From positions 2,852,001 through 2,916,000 of the forward strand of contig NZ_CP042429.1 of the NCBI RefSeq assembly GCF_007970465.1: 64,000 nucleotides of DNA, in the 5' to 3' direction. Below the pieces are notes generated by a model, which saw nothing but the letters and a program-made list of their open reading frames with translations, did no database searches and had not been told where the DNA came from. The position numbers and the translations under genes were made by a program. The first letter of the stretch is position 1. Each line of letters opens with the position of its first letter. This document shows, in pieces, positions 27,280 through 35,660 of this stretch. Source of the stretch: Corynebacterium nuruki S6-4. GTDB lineage: Bacteria > Actinomycetota > Actinomycetes > Mycobacteriales > Mycobacteriaceae.

Positions 27280-27516
27280 CCGGTGGCCTGCGGCGTCGAC
27301 CGCTCCATCTTCGCCGCCCGGACGCCTTTACCGCCGCCACTCATTGCCCGCGTGGGCGTGGACGGGGCGGCGGATGTGACTGCAGGGGGATGTGACGGCG
27401 GATGTGACTGCAGGGGGATGTGACGGCGGATGTGACTGCAAGGGGATGTGACGGCGGGGGCACACGGGGCGTAGGAGGCGTGAGGTATCGCCGACGAAAA
27501 TAAAGTCGGGAAACCC
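27280..27516. other. Gene-free stretch upstream of the HNH gene
   Basis: About 320 bases separate the secreted protein gene from the HNH gene. This part holds the 28-bp tandem repeat (27371-27454) and no supported gene; the promoter and LexA-like box follow from 27517. Confidence 0.6.
27371..27454. repeat. 28-bp tandem repeat x3
   Basis: Three head-to-tail 28-bp units beginning CGGATGTGACTGCAGG at 27371, 27399 and 27427; the third differs by one base (A for G). Each unit holds two copies of GGATGTGAC, giving six copies at alternating spacing. Not a CRISPR, as there are no spacers. Confidence 0.92.
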
Positions 27517-27552
27517 TTGCTTTCACAATCGAACGCACGTACCATCGAACAC
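27517..27552 (+). promoter_or_regulatory. HNH gene promoter with LexA-like box
   Basis: TTGCTT (27517-27522) and TACCAT (27540-27545) are 17 nt apart. TCGAACGCACGTACCA at 27529-27544 lies between and over the -10 box and matches 10 of 12 arm positions of TCGAAC-N4-GTTCGA, as good as the dnaE2 box. A second TCGAAC half-site follows at 27545-27550. A ~49-nt leader leads to GGGGGGAGG and the ATG at 27601. Mycobacterial 13E12-family genes are known LexA targets. Confidence 0.6.
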
Positions 27553-27600
27553 GGCAAGGAAAACCATCGAGGGGCACGACACACAAGGGGGGAGGCCACC

Positions 27601-29142
27601 ATGACCGACACGGCCACCGCAACCGGTGGTGTCACGGAACTGCCGGTGGGCAGTGTCACCGACCTCATCGCCGCGGTCGACACCCTCGGTGTCGCGGTCG
27701 ACACGATCCTCGCCCAGGGTGAGCACACCTGGCACCGTATTGGTACAGATGAGCGGGAGAAACTCTACCGGCGGGTCGAGCAGGCCCGGCGGAAACTCTC
27801 CGCGGTCGACGCGGCGGTGGTCACCGGGTTCCAGGCGGACTTCGTCATGCCGTGCGGACCGCGGGCACCCCGCTGGCTCGCCGACCGGTTCGGACTGACC
27901 CACCGCGAGGCGAAGACGAGGGTTGCGGCCGCGGCCCGGCTGGCCACGACGGAGACGACGAATCCGGCGCTGGTGTGTGACGCGCGCCTGCCGCAGCTGA
28001 CCGCGGCGGTGCGGGCCGGGGTGCTCGACGCCGAACCGGTCGCCCGGCTCGACCGGATGATCGCCGCGCTGCCGTGTTCGGTGCAGGACCGGGTCGCGGT
28101 GGCGGCCGACGCGCCGGTCGTGGAACTGGTGCGCACCGCCGGGCCGGATGCGGTGGCGGGACTGCGCCCGTTCCTGCTGGGCATCGTCGGGGTCGAGGAG
28201 CCGTACACCGACGATGACCGGGCGCGGGTCCGGGAGGTGACCCTGGGTCGGCAGGGTGAGGACGGGATGACGCCGATCAGTGGGGCATTGACCCCGGAGC
28301 TGGCGTCGGTGCTGCAGCGGTTGATGGCCGACTATGCGAGCCCGGGCAGTCTCACCGGCACGGCTGACGGTGCCGACGGTGCTGACGCTGCCGACAGTGC
28401 TGATGGTGCTGATGCTGCCGGTGCCGAGTCTGCCGGTGTCGGTGACATGCGTACGCCGGGGCAGCGGCGGCATGATGCGTTGTTCGCGGCGGTGAGTGCC
28501 GGGTACGGGCGGGGTCGGGAGCTGGTGCCGGGGCGGGGGACGACGACGATTGTCGCGGCGGTGACGTTGGAGCAGTTGGCGGCGCGGTCGGGGTCGGTGG
28601 TCACTGATGCGGGGGTGCGGGTGTCGGTGGCGGATCTGGTGGAGACCTGTGATGCGCGGGATCTTTTTCTGCAGGTCATGGATTTCCATGGTCGGTCGTT
28701 GTATCTGGGTCGGTCGCGGCGGTTGGGGTCGGTGGACCAGTATCTCGCGCTGGTCGGTGAGGAGGGTGCGGGGTCGGCCCCGGGTGCGGTGACGCCGCCG
28801 GCGTTCTGTCAGATCCACCACATCACGTCGTGGTTGGCCGGTGGGGGGACGGATCTGCCGAATCTGACGCTGGTGGGGCCGGTGGCGCATGCCGGGGTGG
28901 ATGATTCGCGGTCGGATCCGCGGCGGTGGCAGACGGTGCCGCCGCCGGTGGGGTCGCCGGAGCGGGTGTTGTGGATTCCGCCGGAGGGGGTGGATCCGAC
29001 GCGGGCGCCGGTGATCACGGTGCATCCGGCCAGTTGGATGGTGCCGGGGCAGGTGTTGCGGCGTGGGTCGCGGGTGTTGGTGGGGTTGGTCGGTGGTGCG
29101 CCGCCGCCGACCGGTGACCGGCCGCCGCGGTTGACCGGGTGA
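27601..29142 (+). CDS. DUF222 / 13E12-type HNH endonuclease
   Basis: 513 residues. N-terminal DUF222 helical region (about 20-260) and a C-terminal HNH-type site: CQIHHITSWLAGGGTDLPNL near residues 403-422, with the last metal-binding position probably His in PVAHAGVDD. These genes are repetitive and often multi-copy in actinobacteria, and may behave as mobile or recombination-prone elements; the cellular role is unknown. A low-complexity Gly/Ala/Asp linker (about 255-280) divides the protein. From about base 28440 codon use changes sharply to G- and T-ending codons (TTG, GAT, CAT, TAT, GGT), unlike the C-rich 5' half. Clear RBS 5 nt before ATG 27601. Confidence 0.87.
   Translation: MTDTATATGGVTELPVGSVTDLIAAVDTLGVAVDTILAQGEHTWHRIGTDEREKLYRRVEQARRKLSAVDAAVVTGFQADFVMPCGPRAPRWLADRFGLTHREAKTRVAAAARLATTETTNPALVCDARLPQLTAAVRAGVLDAEPVARLDRMIAALPCSVQDRVAVAADAPVVELVRTAGPDAVAGLRPFLLGIVGVEEPYTDDDRARVREVTLGRQGEDGMTPISGALTPELASVLQRLMADYASPGSLTGTADGADGADAADSADGADAAGAESAGVGDMRTPGQRRHDALFAAVSAGYGRGRELVPGRGTTTIVAAVTLEQLAARSGSVVTDAGVRVSVADLVETCDARDLFLQVMDFHGRSLYLGRSRRLGSVDQYLALVGEEGAGSAPGAVTPPAFCQIHHITSWLAGGGTDLPNLTLVGPVAHAGVDDSRSDPRRWQTVPPPVGSPERVLWIPPEGVDPTRAPVITVHPASWMVPGQVLRRGSRVLVGLVGGAPPPTGDRPPRLTG
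28363..28425. repeat. Imperfect GAD-coding repeat tract
   Basis: Degenerate 9-12-bp units (GCTGACGGTGCC type) encode ADGADGADAADSADGADAAG within the HNH gene, at the border of the composition change. Confidence 0.75.
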
Positions 29143-29160
29143 GTGTGACCGGGTGAGTGT
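29133..29160. repeat. 14-bp direct repeat x2 across the HNH stop codon
   Basis: GACCGGGTGAGTGT occurs twice in tandem; the first copy contains the TGA stop. The G/T-rich character of the HNH 3' half continues to about 29220. Confidence 0.75.
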
Positions 29161-29322
29161 GGCCGGCGGGTGTGGTCCGGTGGGTGCGGTGCCGTTGCCG
29201 CGGTCGTGATGTTCCCTGCAGGTGTTCTGTGTGCAGGGGGTGCGCGGTCCGCGGGGTACAGCCATGCCCACACCACGGACACCCGGGACATACACTGCAG
29301 CCACCCCGTGGAATCAAGCATC

Positions 29323-29336
29323 TAGGCTGGGTGCCA
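29323..29336 (+). promoter_or_regulatory. Leaderless -10 promoter of the M18 aminopeptidase
   Basis: TAGGCT at 29323-29328, then 7 nt, then ATG 29336. Confidence 0.55.
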
Positions 29337-30673
29337 TGACCGAGGGACCCAGCGCAACCGACTCCGACACAACCGACTCCACCGCCTTCGCCCGCCGCTT
29401 CACCGACTTCATTGCGGCGTCCCCGAGCAGCTACCACGCAGCCGCGGAAGTCGCCGCCCGGCTCGACGCGGCCGGTTGGACCCGCGGCGACGAGACCAGC
29501 GGGTGGGACGCCACGGCGGTGACCCCCGGCGGCCACTACATCGTCCGCGGCGGCGCCGTCGTCGCCTGGCAGATCCCCGCCGGAGTGGACGCCGCCACCG
29601 CCGGGTTCCGCATCGTCGGCTCCCACACCGACTCACCCGGCCTCAAGCTCAAGCCCCGCGGCGACATCGACGGACCCGCCGGATGGAAGCAGGCCGGGGT
29701 GGAGGTCTACGGTGGGGCGATCCTCGACTCGTGGCTGGACCGCGAACTCCGGCTCGCCGGACGCATCGTGCTCGCCGACGGGACGGAACAGCTGGTCGCC
29801 ACCGGACCGGTGCTGCGCGTACCCCACCTGGCGATCCACCTGGACCGCAAGGTCAACAGTGACCCGGCACTCGACCGGCAGGCACACCTGCAGCCGGTCT
29901 TCGCCGTGGGGGAGGGGGCGCCGGAGGTCCTCGACGTCGTCGCGGCGTCCGCCGGAGTGGCCGCCGCCGACATCGTCGCCCATGACCTCATCACCGTCGA
30001 CGCCCAGCACGGGGAGATCTTCGGGGCCCGGGGCGACTTCCTCGCCGCCGGCCGGATGGACAACCTCTCCAGTGTGTTCACCTCACTCGAGGCACTGCTC
30101 GCCGCGGGGGACAGCCGCGACAGCCGGGACAGCCGGGACAGCCGCGACATCAGGGTGCTGGCCGCCTTCGACCACGAGGAGGTCGGCAGCGCGACGACCT
30201 CCGGTGCCGCCGGCCCGGTGCTCGAGGACATCCTCGTGCGCATCGCCGCCGGCCTCGGGGCGGACACCGCAGGCACCCGCGCGATGTACGCCCGCTCGAC
30301 CTGCGCCTCCGCGGACGCCGCCCACTCGGTGCACCCCAACTACGCCGGGAAACACGACGCGGTGAACCGGCCGGTGATGAACGGCGGCCCGGTGCTCAAG
30401 GTCAACGCCAACCAGCGCTACGCCACCGACGCGGTCACCGCCGCGGCCTGGCGCCGGGCCTGCGCGGCAGCCGGGGTACCCGACCAGGTCTTCGCCGGCA
30501 ACAACGACGTGCCCTGCGGCTCCACCATCGGGCCGATCACCGCCACCCGGCTCGGCATCCCCACCGTCGACGTGGGCATCCCGCTGCTGTCGATGCACTC
30601 CGCCCGGGAGATGGCAGGGGTGGCCGATCTCGCCTGGTTCGCCGCCGCCCTGCAGGCCTGGTGGGAACTGTGA
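29336..30673 (+). CDS. M18-family aspartyl aminopeptidase
   Basis: Cytosolic two-metal (zinc) aminopeptidase that prefers acidic N-terminal residues and forms large dodecamers in its family. 445 residues. Metal and catalytic parts visible: GSHTDSPGLKLKP (His/Asp, about 97-109), GRMDNLSS (Asp, about 240), FDHEEVGS (Glu-Glu, about 279-286) and MHSAREM (His, near the C-terminus). A surface loop has four tandem copies of a 9-bp unit (DSRDSRDSRDSRD, about 259-271). The stop overlaps the GTG of the next gene. Confidence 0.93.
   Translation: MTEGPSATDSDTTDSTAFARRFTDFIAASPSSYHAAAEVAARLDAAGWTRGDETSGWDATAVTPGGHYIVRGGAVVAWQIPAGVDAATAGFRIVGSHTDSPGLKLKPRGDIDGPAGWKQAGVEVYGGAILDSWLDRELRLAGRIVLADGTEQLVATGPVLRVPHLAIHLDRKVNSDPALDRQAHLQPVFAVGEGAPEVLDVVAASAGVAAADIVAHDLITVDAQHGEIFGARGDFLAAGRMDNLSSVFTSLEALLAAGDSRDSRDSRDSRDIRVLAAFDHEEVGSATTSGAAGPVLEDILVRIAAGLGADTAGTRAMYARSTCASADAAHSVHPNYAGKHDAVNRPVMNGGPVLKVNANQRYATDAVTAAAWRRACAAAGVPDQVFAGNNDVPCGSTIGPITATRLGIPTVDVGIPLLSMHSAREMAGVADLAWFAAALQAWWEL
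30110..30145. repeat. 9-bp tandem repeat x4 in the M18 gene
   Basis: Unit GACAGCCGC/G four times, in frame, encoding DSR repeats just before the conserved metal-binding FDHEE. Confidence 0.92.
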
Positions 30674-31173
30674 GCGTGCCGTACTGCCACGTCCTGTTCG
30701 ACCAGCCGGTGATCCCGCCGAACACCGGCAACGCCATCCGGATGTGCGCCGGCACCGGGGCGGCACTGCACCTGGCGGGCCCGCTCGGCTTCAACTTCGA
30801 CGACCGGCACGTCCGCCGGGCCGGGCTGGACTACCATGACCTCGCCGAGGTGCACGTCCACGACAACCGGGACGCCGCCCTGGAGGTGCTGGTGGGGGAG
30901 TCCGCCACCGCCGCCGGGGCGTCCGGCAGGGTCTTCGCCTTCACCACCCACGCGGACACCTGGTACACCGACATCGCCTATGAACCGGGCGACGTGCTGA
31001 TGTTCGGCACCGAGCCGACGGGGCTGGAGCAGGCGGCCCTCGACGATCCGCGGGTGACGCAGCTGGTGCGCATCCCGATGCTGCCGGGGCGGCGCAGCAT
31101 GAACCTGTCGAACTCCGCCGCGGTCGCCGCCTACGAGGCGTGGCGGCAGGCCGGCTTTCCGGGTGGGGTCTGA
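30670..31173 (+). CDS. trmL: TrmL-like tRNA (cytidine/uridine-34-2'-O) methyltransferase
   Basis: SPOUT-class methyltransferase, 167 residues, predicted to methylate the ribose of the wobble base in tRNA-Leu using S-adenosylmethionine. N-terminal LFDQPVIPPNTGNAIRMCAG is the conserved substrate motif; the knot region has LMFGTEPTGLEQ and IPMLPGRRSMNLSNSAA, ending AYEAWRQ, typical of TrmL. GTG 30670 overlaps the aminopeptidase stop (GTGA), giving translational coupling; GTG 30661 and 30676 are less likely. Confidence 0.88.
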   Translation: MSVPYCHVLFDQPVIPPNTGNAIRMCAGTGAALHLAGPLGFNFDDRHVRRAGLDYHDLAEVHVHDNRDAALEVLVGESATAAGASGRVFAFTTHADTWYTDIAYEPGDVLMFGTEPTGLEQAALDDPRVTQLVRIPMLPGRRSMNLSNSAAVAAYEAWRQAGFPGGV

Positions 31174-31191
31174 CAGCGTCCGCTGACCGGT

Positions 31192-31205
31192 TAGGATGGT
31201 GTGCG
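31192..31205 (+). promoter_or_regulatory. Leaderless -10 promoter of folD
   Basis: TAGGAT at 31192-31197, 7 nt, then GTG 31205. The in-frame ATG at 31196 falls inside this hexamer and is therefore unlikely to be used. Confidence 0.55.
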
Positions 31206-32062
31206 TGACTGCGACGAAGCTGGACGGAAGACTGTATCAGGCCGAGATCTTCGAGGATCTCACTCAGCGGGTGACCGCGCTGAAGGAGAAGGGGATCACC
31301 CCGGGGCTGGCGACCGTGCTCGTCGGCGACGACCCGGGCTCCCACTCCTACGTGAAGATGAAGCACAAGGACTGCGAGAAGATCGGCATCACGAGCATCC
31401 GGAAGGACCTGCCCGCCGACGTCACGCAGGAGCAGCTCAACGACGTCATCGACGAGCTCAACGCCGATCCGGCATGCACCGGCTACATTGTCCAGCTGCC
31501 GCTGCCGAAGCACCTCGACGAGAACGCGGTGCTCGAGCGCATCGACCCGGACAAGGACGCCGACGGTCTCCACCCGGTCAACCTCGGCAAGCTCGTGCTC
31601 AACGAGCCCGCCCCGCTGCCCTGCACCCCCAACGGTGCGATCTCGATGCTGCGCCGCTTCGGCGTGGAGATCGACGGGGCAAAGGCCGTCGTCATCGGCC
31701 GCGGCGTGACCGTGGGACGCCCCATCGGGCTCATGCTCACCCGCCGCACCGAGAACGCCACCGCCGTGCTGTGCCACACCGGTACGAAGGACCTGGCCAA
31801 GGAGACCCGGGACGCCGACATCATCATCGCCGCCGCCGGCAAGCCGCACATGCTCACCGCCGACATGGTGAAGCCGGGCGCCGCCGTGCTCGACGTGGGC
31901 GTCTCCCGCGTCGACGGCAAGCTCACCGGTGACGTCCACCCCGATGTCTGGGAGGTCGCCGGCGCAGTCGCCCCGAACCCCGGTGGCGTGGGCCCGCTGA
32001 CCCGTGCCTTCCTCGTCCGCAACATCGTCGAGCGGGCGGAGCGTCTCGCCGCGGGCGAGTAG
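31205..32062 (+). CDS. folD: Methylenetetrahydrofolate dehydrogenase / cyclohydrolase
   Basis: Bifunctional one-carbon enzyme that interconverts 5,10-methylene- and 10-formyl-tetrahydrofolate, making NADPH. 285 residues. Tyr49 and Lys53 of SYVKMKHK are the catalytic pair; [15 protein letters not shown] and [13 protein letters not shown] are conserved folate-site parts; [17 protein letters not shown] (about 156-172) binds NADP; the C-terminal [10 protein letters not shown] is the family signature. GTG 31205 fits the usual FolD N-terminus (ATKLDGRL). The downstream membrane protein follows after 10 nt. Confidence 0.96.
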   Translation: MTATKLDGRLYQAEIFEDLTQRVTALKEKGITPGLATVLVGDDPGSHSYVKMKHKDCEKIGITSIRKDLPADVTQEQLNDVIDELNADPACTGYIVQLPLPKHLDENAVLERIDPDKDADGLHPVNLGKLVLNEPAPLPCTPNGAISMLRRFGVEIDGAKAVVIGRGVTVGRPIGLMLTRRTENATAVLCHTGTKDLAKETRDADIIIAAAGKPHMLTADMVKPGAAVLDVGVSRVDGKLTGDVHPDVWEVAGAVAPNPGGVGPLTRAFLVRNIVERAERLAAGE

Positions 32063-32072
32063 GGGACGGTCT

Positions 32073-32501
32073 GTGGCGACAACTGCGAAGCACGCCGCCG
32101 GGCATACCGGTAGCTCCGGCAGCTCGGGCGGCTCCGGCAGCTCCGATCATGCGGACCGGGTTCCGCTGACCCCGGCCGAGCGGCGGCGGATGCTGGACAA
32201 CCCGCACGACGTCGATGTCCGACCGTCGGGCTGGCCGCAGTGGTTCCAGATGCTCATCGTCGTGGTCTTCCTCGTCGCCGTCGCCGCCGGCGTGGTCAGC
32301 ATCTTCGCCGAACACTGGCGGCGCGGCATCGTGTCGCTGGGAGCCGGCATGGTCTGGCTGGGGATGGCCCGGTGGGTCGTCGACAGCCGCATCATGGGGG
32401 TGCTCGCCGTCCGGTCGAGGAAGTTCGACTCCGCCTTCTGCATCATCGTCGGTGGCCTGCTGCTGCTGATCTCACTGCAGGTCGACGCCCTGGGGAGCTG
32501 A
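32073..32501 (+). CDS. DUF3017 membrane protein
   Basis: 142 residues. A Ser/Gly-rich N-terminal tail (GSSGSSGGSGSS, about 11-22) is followed by RVPLTPAERRRML, then three membrane segments (MLIVVVFLVAVAAGVVSIF, IVSLGAGMVWLGMARWVV, FCIIVGGLLLLISL). This is the DUF3017 pattern, regularly found just after folD in actinobacteria. GTG 32073 is chosen because it starts a normal short tail 10 nt after folD. Function unknown; probably co-transcribed with folD. Confidence 0.8.
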   Translation: MATTAKHAAGHTGSSGSSGGSGSSDHADRVPLTPAERRRMLDNPHDVDVRPSGWPQWFQMLIVVVFLVAVAAGVVSIFAEHWRRGIVSLGAGMVWLGMARWVVDSRIMGVLAVRSRKFDSAFCIIVGGLLLLISLQVDALGS

Positions 32502-32502
32502 C

Positions 32503-33459
32503 ATGACCGACGTGACCGGCCTGCCCGGGTTCTCCCGGGTCTTCGCCGCCGACCGGCTGACCGTCGGTCTCGCCCTGCCGCTCGACGGGCCCGACCCGTG
32601 GCGTGCCGCCGAGCTGGTGCAACGGGCCGAACGGTCCGGCTTCGCCGCCGTGTGGGCCCGCGACATCCCGCTGAGTGTGGAGACCTTCGGCGACGACGGC
32701 CAGGAATACGACCCGTTCATGTACCTCACCTGGCTGGCGGCGCAGACCGGGTCGATCGCCCTGGGGACCGCCGCGGTGGTGCTGCCGCTCGCCCACCCGC
32801 TGCTGCTGGCCAAGCGGGCCGCCGGACTCGACCTCATGAGCCGTGGCCGGTTCATCCTGGGGCTGGCCAGCGGTGACCGGCCCGAGGAGTTCCGCGCCTT
32901 CGGACTGGACAAGGGCGACCGCGGCGAGATCTTCCGGGAGAACCTCAGTGTGCTGGACAAGGCCTGGGAGTACCCGCGCGGGGAACTGCACCCGATCAGC
33001 TGGTCCCGCGGCCGGGTCGGCGGGGCGGAGGTCGTGCCGAAGCCGACCGCCGGGCGGGTCCCGCGGCTCATGGTGGGTTCCTGCCTGCAGTCGATGGAGT
33101 TCAATGTCGCCCACGGCGACGGCTGGCTGACCTACCACCGGTCACTGCCCGAGCAGAAGATCATGGTCGACCGGTGGCGGGCGACCGCCCGGGAACTGGG
33201 GGTCGGGTTCCGGCCGTTCGGTGAATCCCTGTGGCTCGATGTGCTGGAGGACCCGGACGCCCCGGCGCAGGGCCGCGACTTCGGCTACCGGCTGGGCCGC
33301 AACGCGCTGCTGGAACTGCTGGACTCGCAGCGACGGATGGGGATCAACCATGTCTCGGTGAACCTGCGGCACGGGCGGCGCCCCGTCGAGGAGGTCATGG
33401 ACGAACTGGGGGAGTACGTCATCCCGGAGTTCCCCGTGTCCGTTCCGCCCACTGCCTGA
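32503..33459 (+). CDS. LLM-class flavin-dependent oxidoreductase
   Basis: 318-residue luciferase-like monooxygenase (bacterial luciferase/F420-reductase superfamily). Visible parts: AERSGFAAVWARDIPL near residue 44, TGSIALGTAAVVLPLAHPLLLAK (about 81-103, split here over the beta strand holding the cofactor) and SRGRFILGLASGDRPEEF. Substrate and whether it uses FMN or F420 cannot be told. It begins 1 nt after the DUF3017 stop, so likely in the folD operon. Its 3' end overlaps the convergent regulator gene by 41 nt. Confidence 0.85.
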   Translation: MTDVTGLPGFSRVFAADRLTVGLALPLDGPDPWRAAELVQRAERSGFAAVWARDIPLSVETFGDDGQEYDPFMYLTWLAAQTGSIALGTAAVVLPLAHPLLLAKRAAGLDLMSRGRFILGLASGDRPEEFRAFGLDKGDRGEIFRENLSVLDKAWEYPRGELHPISWSRGRVGGAEVVPKPTAGRVPRLMVGSCLQSMEFNVAHGDGWLTYHRSLPEQKIMVDRWRATARELGVGFRPFGESLWLDVLEDPDAPAQGRDFGYRLGRNALLELLDSQRRMGINHVSVNLRHGRRPVEEVMDELGEYVIPEFPVSVPPTA

Positions 33460-34315
33460 CGAGTCCGTCGTCGGGGCAGGACGCCACGACCGCGGCCACG
33501 ACGGGCCGCCGGACCTCCGCCGCGGTGTCCCGGACCCGGGCGAGGACACTGAATGCCACATCGCGGGCGCTCCGGGCTGTGACGACGGGCGGCAGGCCGT
33601 CGGCGGAGGATCCGTCCCAGGTCAGCAGCACCGCCGTTGTCGTGGTGATCCCGGGTGGGGTGACCCGGGTCACCGAGTCCCGCGCGGCGACCGGCATCTC
33701 CGCACTGACCAGGACCGCGACCGCCGTGTCCAGGGCGGCCTGCCGGATGACCGCCGGGGCCTGCGCGGTCCAGGTCAGGGTGTCGGTGAGTGTGTCCACC
33801 GCCGCGCGGGACGGGCTGTCCCGGACACGGACCATCGCGTCCAGCAGTTCCACCGCCTCCAGGGAGACCGGGCTGGAGGCGGTCAACGGGTCCACCGCCA
33901 GGTCATCCACGACGGGCCGGGGACCGGGGCCGGTGGACCACGGATCAGCCTGGTCGGCCACCCGACGGGCCCGGGAGATCCAGCGGGCCATCGGCGAATC
34001 CTCCCCGGGGATCCGGTCGGCGCCGAATGCGGCCGCGACGAGGTCCCCGAAACCCTCACCGACGGCCAGCAACCGGGAATCGAAGTCCCGGTGAGTGAGC
34101 ACCTCGGTCGGGAGCCCGAGCCGGTCCGCGAGCCGGGCGATCACCGCACCGGTCGGCACGGACCGGCCGGACTCCCACCGGGAGACCGCGCTGGCGGAGC
34201 AGATCCCGGCGGCCAGGGCGGTCTGCGACATACCGCGTTCCTCGCGGGCGTGGCGCAGCCGGAAACTGAAGACGGCGGCATCGGTGGGGCCGGCGGCGTA
34301 GGCAGCGTCATACAT
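33419..34315 (-). CDS. XRE-family transcriptional regulator
   Basis: About 298 residues. The N-terminal helix-turn-helix of Cro/C1 type is LRHAREERGMSQTALAAGIC followed by SASAVSRWESGRSVPTG (about residues 20-55). The remainder is an Ala/Val/Asp-rich helical domain not recognised. ATG 34315 or GTG 34321 may be the start; both overlap the end of the upstream MFS gene (by 8 or 14 nt), so the two are coupled, and this protein probably controls that exporter. The 3' end overlaps the convergent monooxygenase gene by 41 nt. Confidence 0.8.
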   Translation of the reverse strand: MYDAAYAAGPTDAAVFSFRLRHAREERGMSQTALAAGICSASAVSRWESGRSVPTGAVIARLADRLGLPTEVLTHRDFDSRLLAVGEGFGDLVAAAFGADRIPGEDSPMARWISRARRVADQADPWSTGPGPRPVVDDLAVDPLTASSPVSLEAVELLDAMVRVRDSPSRAAVDTLTDTLTWTAQAPAVIRQAALDTAVAVLVSAEMPVAARDSVTRVTPPGITTTTAVLLTWDGSSADGLPPVVTARSARDVAFSVLARVRDTAAEVRRPVVAAVVASCPDDGLVRQWAERTRGTPG

Positions 34316-35660
34316 GTACACCGAGGGTACGGTGCTGCAGCAGCCGCAACGTCCCCGCCCCGACCGCTCCGGCCACCGCGACGGCGCCGACCAACAGGTC
34401 GAGACCGGTGGCGGAACCCGCCCACACCCCGACCAGGGCGGTACCGAACGCGCCGCCGGTCTGCAGCATCAGCCGGGTGTGCGCACCGACGGCCGGCGCC
34501 TGGGCGTCCCGGACGACCTCGTAGGCGGCGGAGAGTGTGAGCAGGGTGCATGCCCCCAGCCCCAGACCGCGGACCAGCGAACTGACCACGGCGAGGGCGA
34601 CGGCTCCGGTGGACCAGGAGCTGACGGCCTGGATCCCGAGTGTCCCGACCGCGGCGACGGTCAGGCCGGCGGCGATGACGGTGAAGGCGTCCGCGTCCTT
34701 CCACGGCCCCCTGATCAGGCTGCGGGACGCCCATGCGCCGAGACCCTGCACCCCCAGCAGGACGCCGGCCACCCATGCCGGCTGACCGAGATCGGCCTGC
34801 ACGTGGAGGGACGTCGACAGCAGTGTGCCGTAGAACACCGCGCCGACGATCAGGCACAGCAGCATCACCGTGGCGAAGGAGCGTCCGCGGTAGAGGGACA
34901 TGTCCAGCACGGGCGTCGGGGACCGAAGGTCGGCGACACAGAACACGGCGAGCAGCGCGACGGCGGCCACCACGATGAGGCAGATCATCCCGGCGGATCC
35001 CGTGCCGACCGAGCTGACGGCCCACAGCAGGCCGACCATGCCGAGGACACCGGGCAGTGCCCGCCCCAGTCCCAGCGGCGTCCGCCCGCCGGAACCCGTC
35101 GGCAGCACACCGCGGGCGAGAACCAGGGCGACGACGGCGACCGGCACGTTGACCAGGAACAGGGCACGCCATCCGACGGCGTCGACGAGAACGCCGCCGA
35201 GCAACGGGCCGAGTGCCGGGGCGATGACGGCGGGCAGGCCGATGGTCGCGAGCGCCGCCCGCATCCCCTCACGCCCGACGAGGTCGGCCGCGATCTGCTG
35301 GACCGCCGGCATGATGAAGCCGCATGCCGCGCCCTGCAGGACGCGCGCGGCGATGAAGAGGGGGAGTGCCCCGCTGAGTCCGACGAGGGCGGAGGCGAGG
35401 GCGAACAGCAGGACGGACGCGGTCCAGACGTGCCGGGAGCCGAACCTCCGCAGGCACGTCGTGGAGACCACGATGCCGGCGGTCGCGGCGAGCATGTACC
35501 CGGACACGCCGAGCTGGACGGAGCTCTCCGGGACGCCGAGGTCGTGTCCGACCGCGGGGAGCAGGACATTGACGAGGCTGGAGTCGATGAGCGGGAGGAC
35601 GGAGGCGAGCAGCAGGACGACGGTGGTCCGGGGTGTGAGAGTCGGGGCGGGGCCGGTCAC
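34308..35660 (-). CDS. MFS drug/metabolite exporter (DHA2 type)
   Basis: 450-residue multipass transporter, about 13-14 membrane segments, of the EmrB/QacA drug:proton antiporter group. The start TVVLLLASVLPLIDSSLVNVLLP resembles the DxxIVNVALP motif D1 of DHA2 proteins, split at D26; LQGAACGFIMPAV and GPLLGGVLVDAVGWRALFLVN (read as GPxLGG-W-WIFxIN) are the antiporter motifs. GTG 35660 has AAGGAGAA 8 nt upstream. The substrate is unknown. An imperfectly placed but perfect 13-bp palindrome lies near its promoter. Confidence 0.87.
   Translation of the reverse strand: MTGPAPTLTPRTTVVLLLASVLPLIDSSLVNVLLPAVGHDLGVPESSVQLGVSGYMLAATAGIVVSTTCLRRFGSRHVWTASVLLFALASALVGLSGALPLFIAARVLQGAACGFIMPAVQQIAADLVGREGMRAALATIGLPAVIAPALGPLLGGVLVDAVGWRALFLVNVPVAVVALVLARGVLPTGSGGRTPLGLGRALPGVLGMVGLLWAVSSVGTGSAGMICLIVVAAVALLAVFCVADLRSPTPVLDMSLYRGRSFATVMLLCLIVGAVFYGTLLSTSLHVQADLGQPAWVAGVLLGVQGLGAWASRSLIRGPWKDADAFTVIAAGLTVAAVGTLGIQAVSSWSTGAVALAVVSSLVRGLGLGACTLLTLSAAYEVVRDAQAPAVGAHTRLMLQTGGAFGTALVGVWAGSATGLDLLVGAVAVAGAVGAGTLRLLQHRTLGVHV

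Noticed and set aside
27371..27454. Possible CRISPR array
   Set aside because: The 28-bp units are directly adjacent with no spacers, and no cas genes are present.
32060..32075. Leaderless -10 box for the DUF3017 gene at the folD stop
   Set aside because: TAGGGG has the right position (7 nt before GTG 32073) but lacks the important last T, so co-transcription with folD is more likely.
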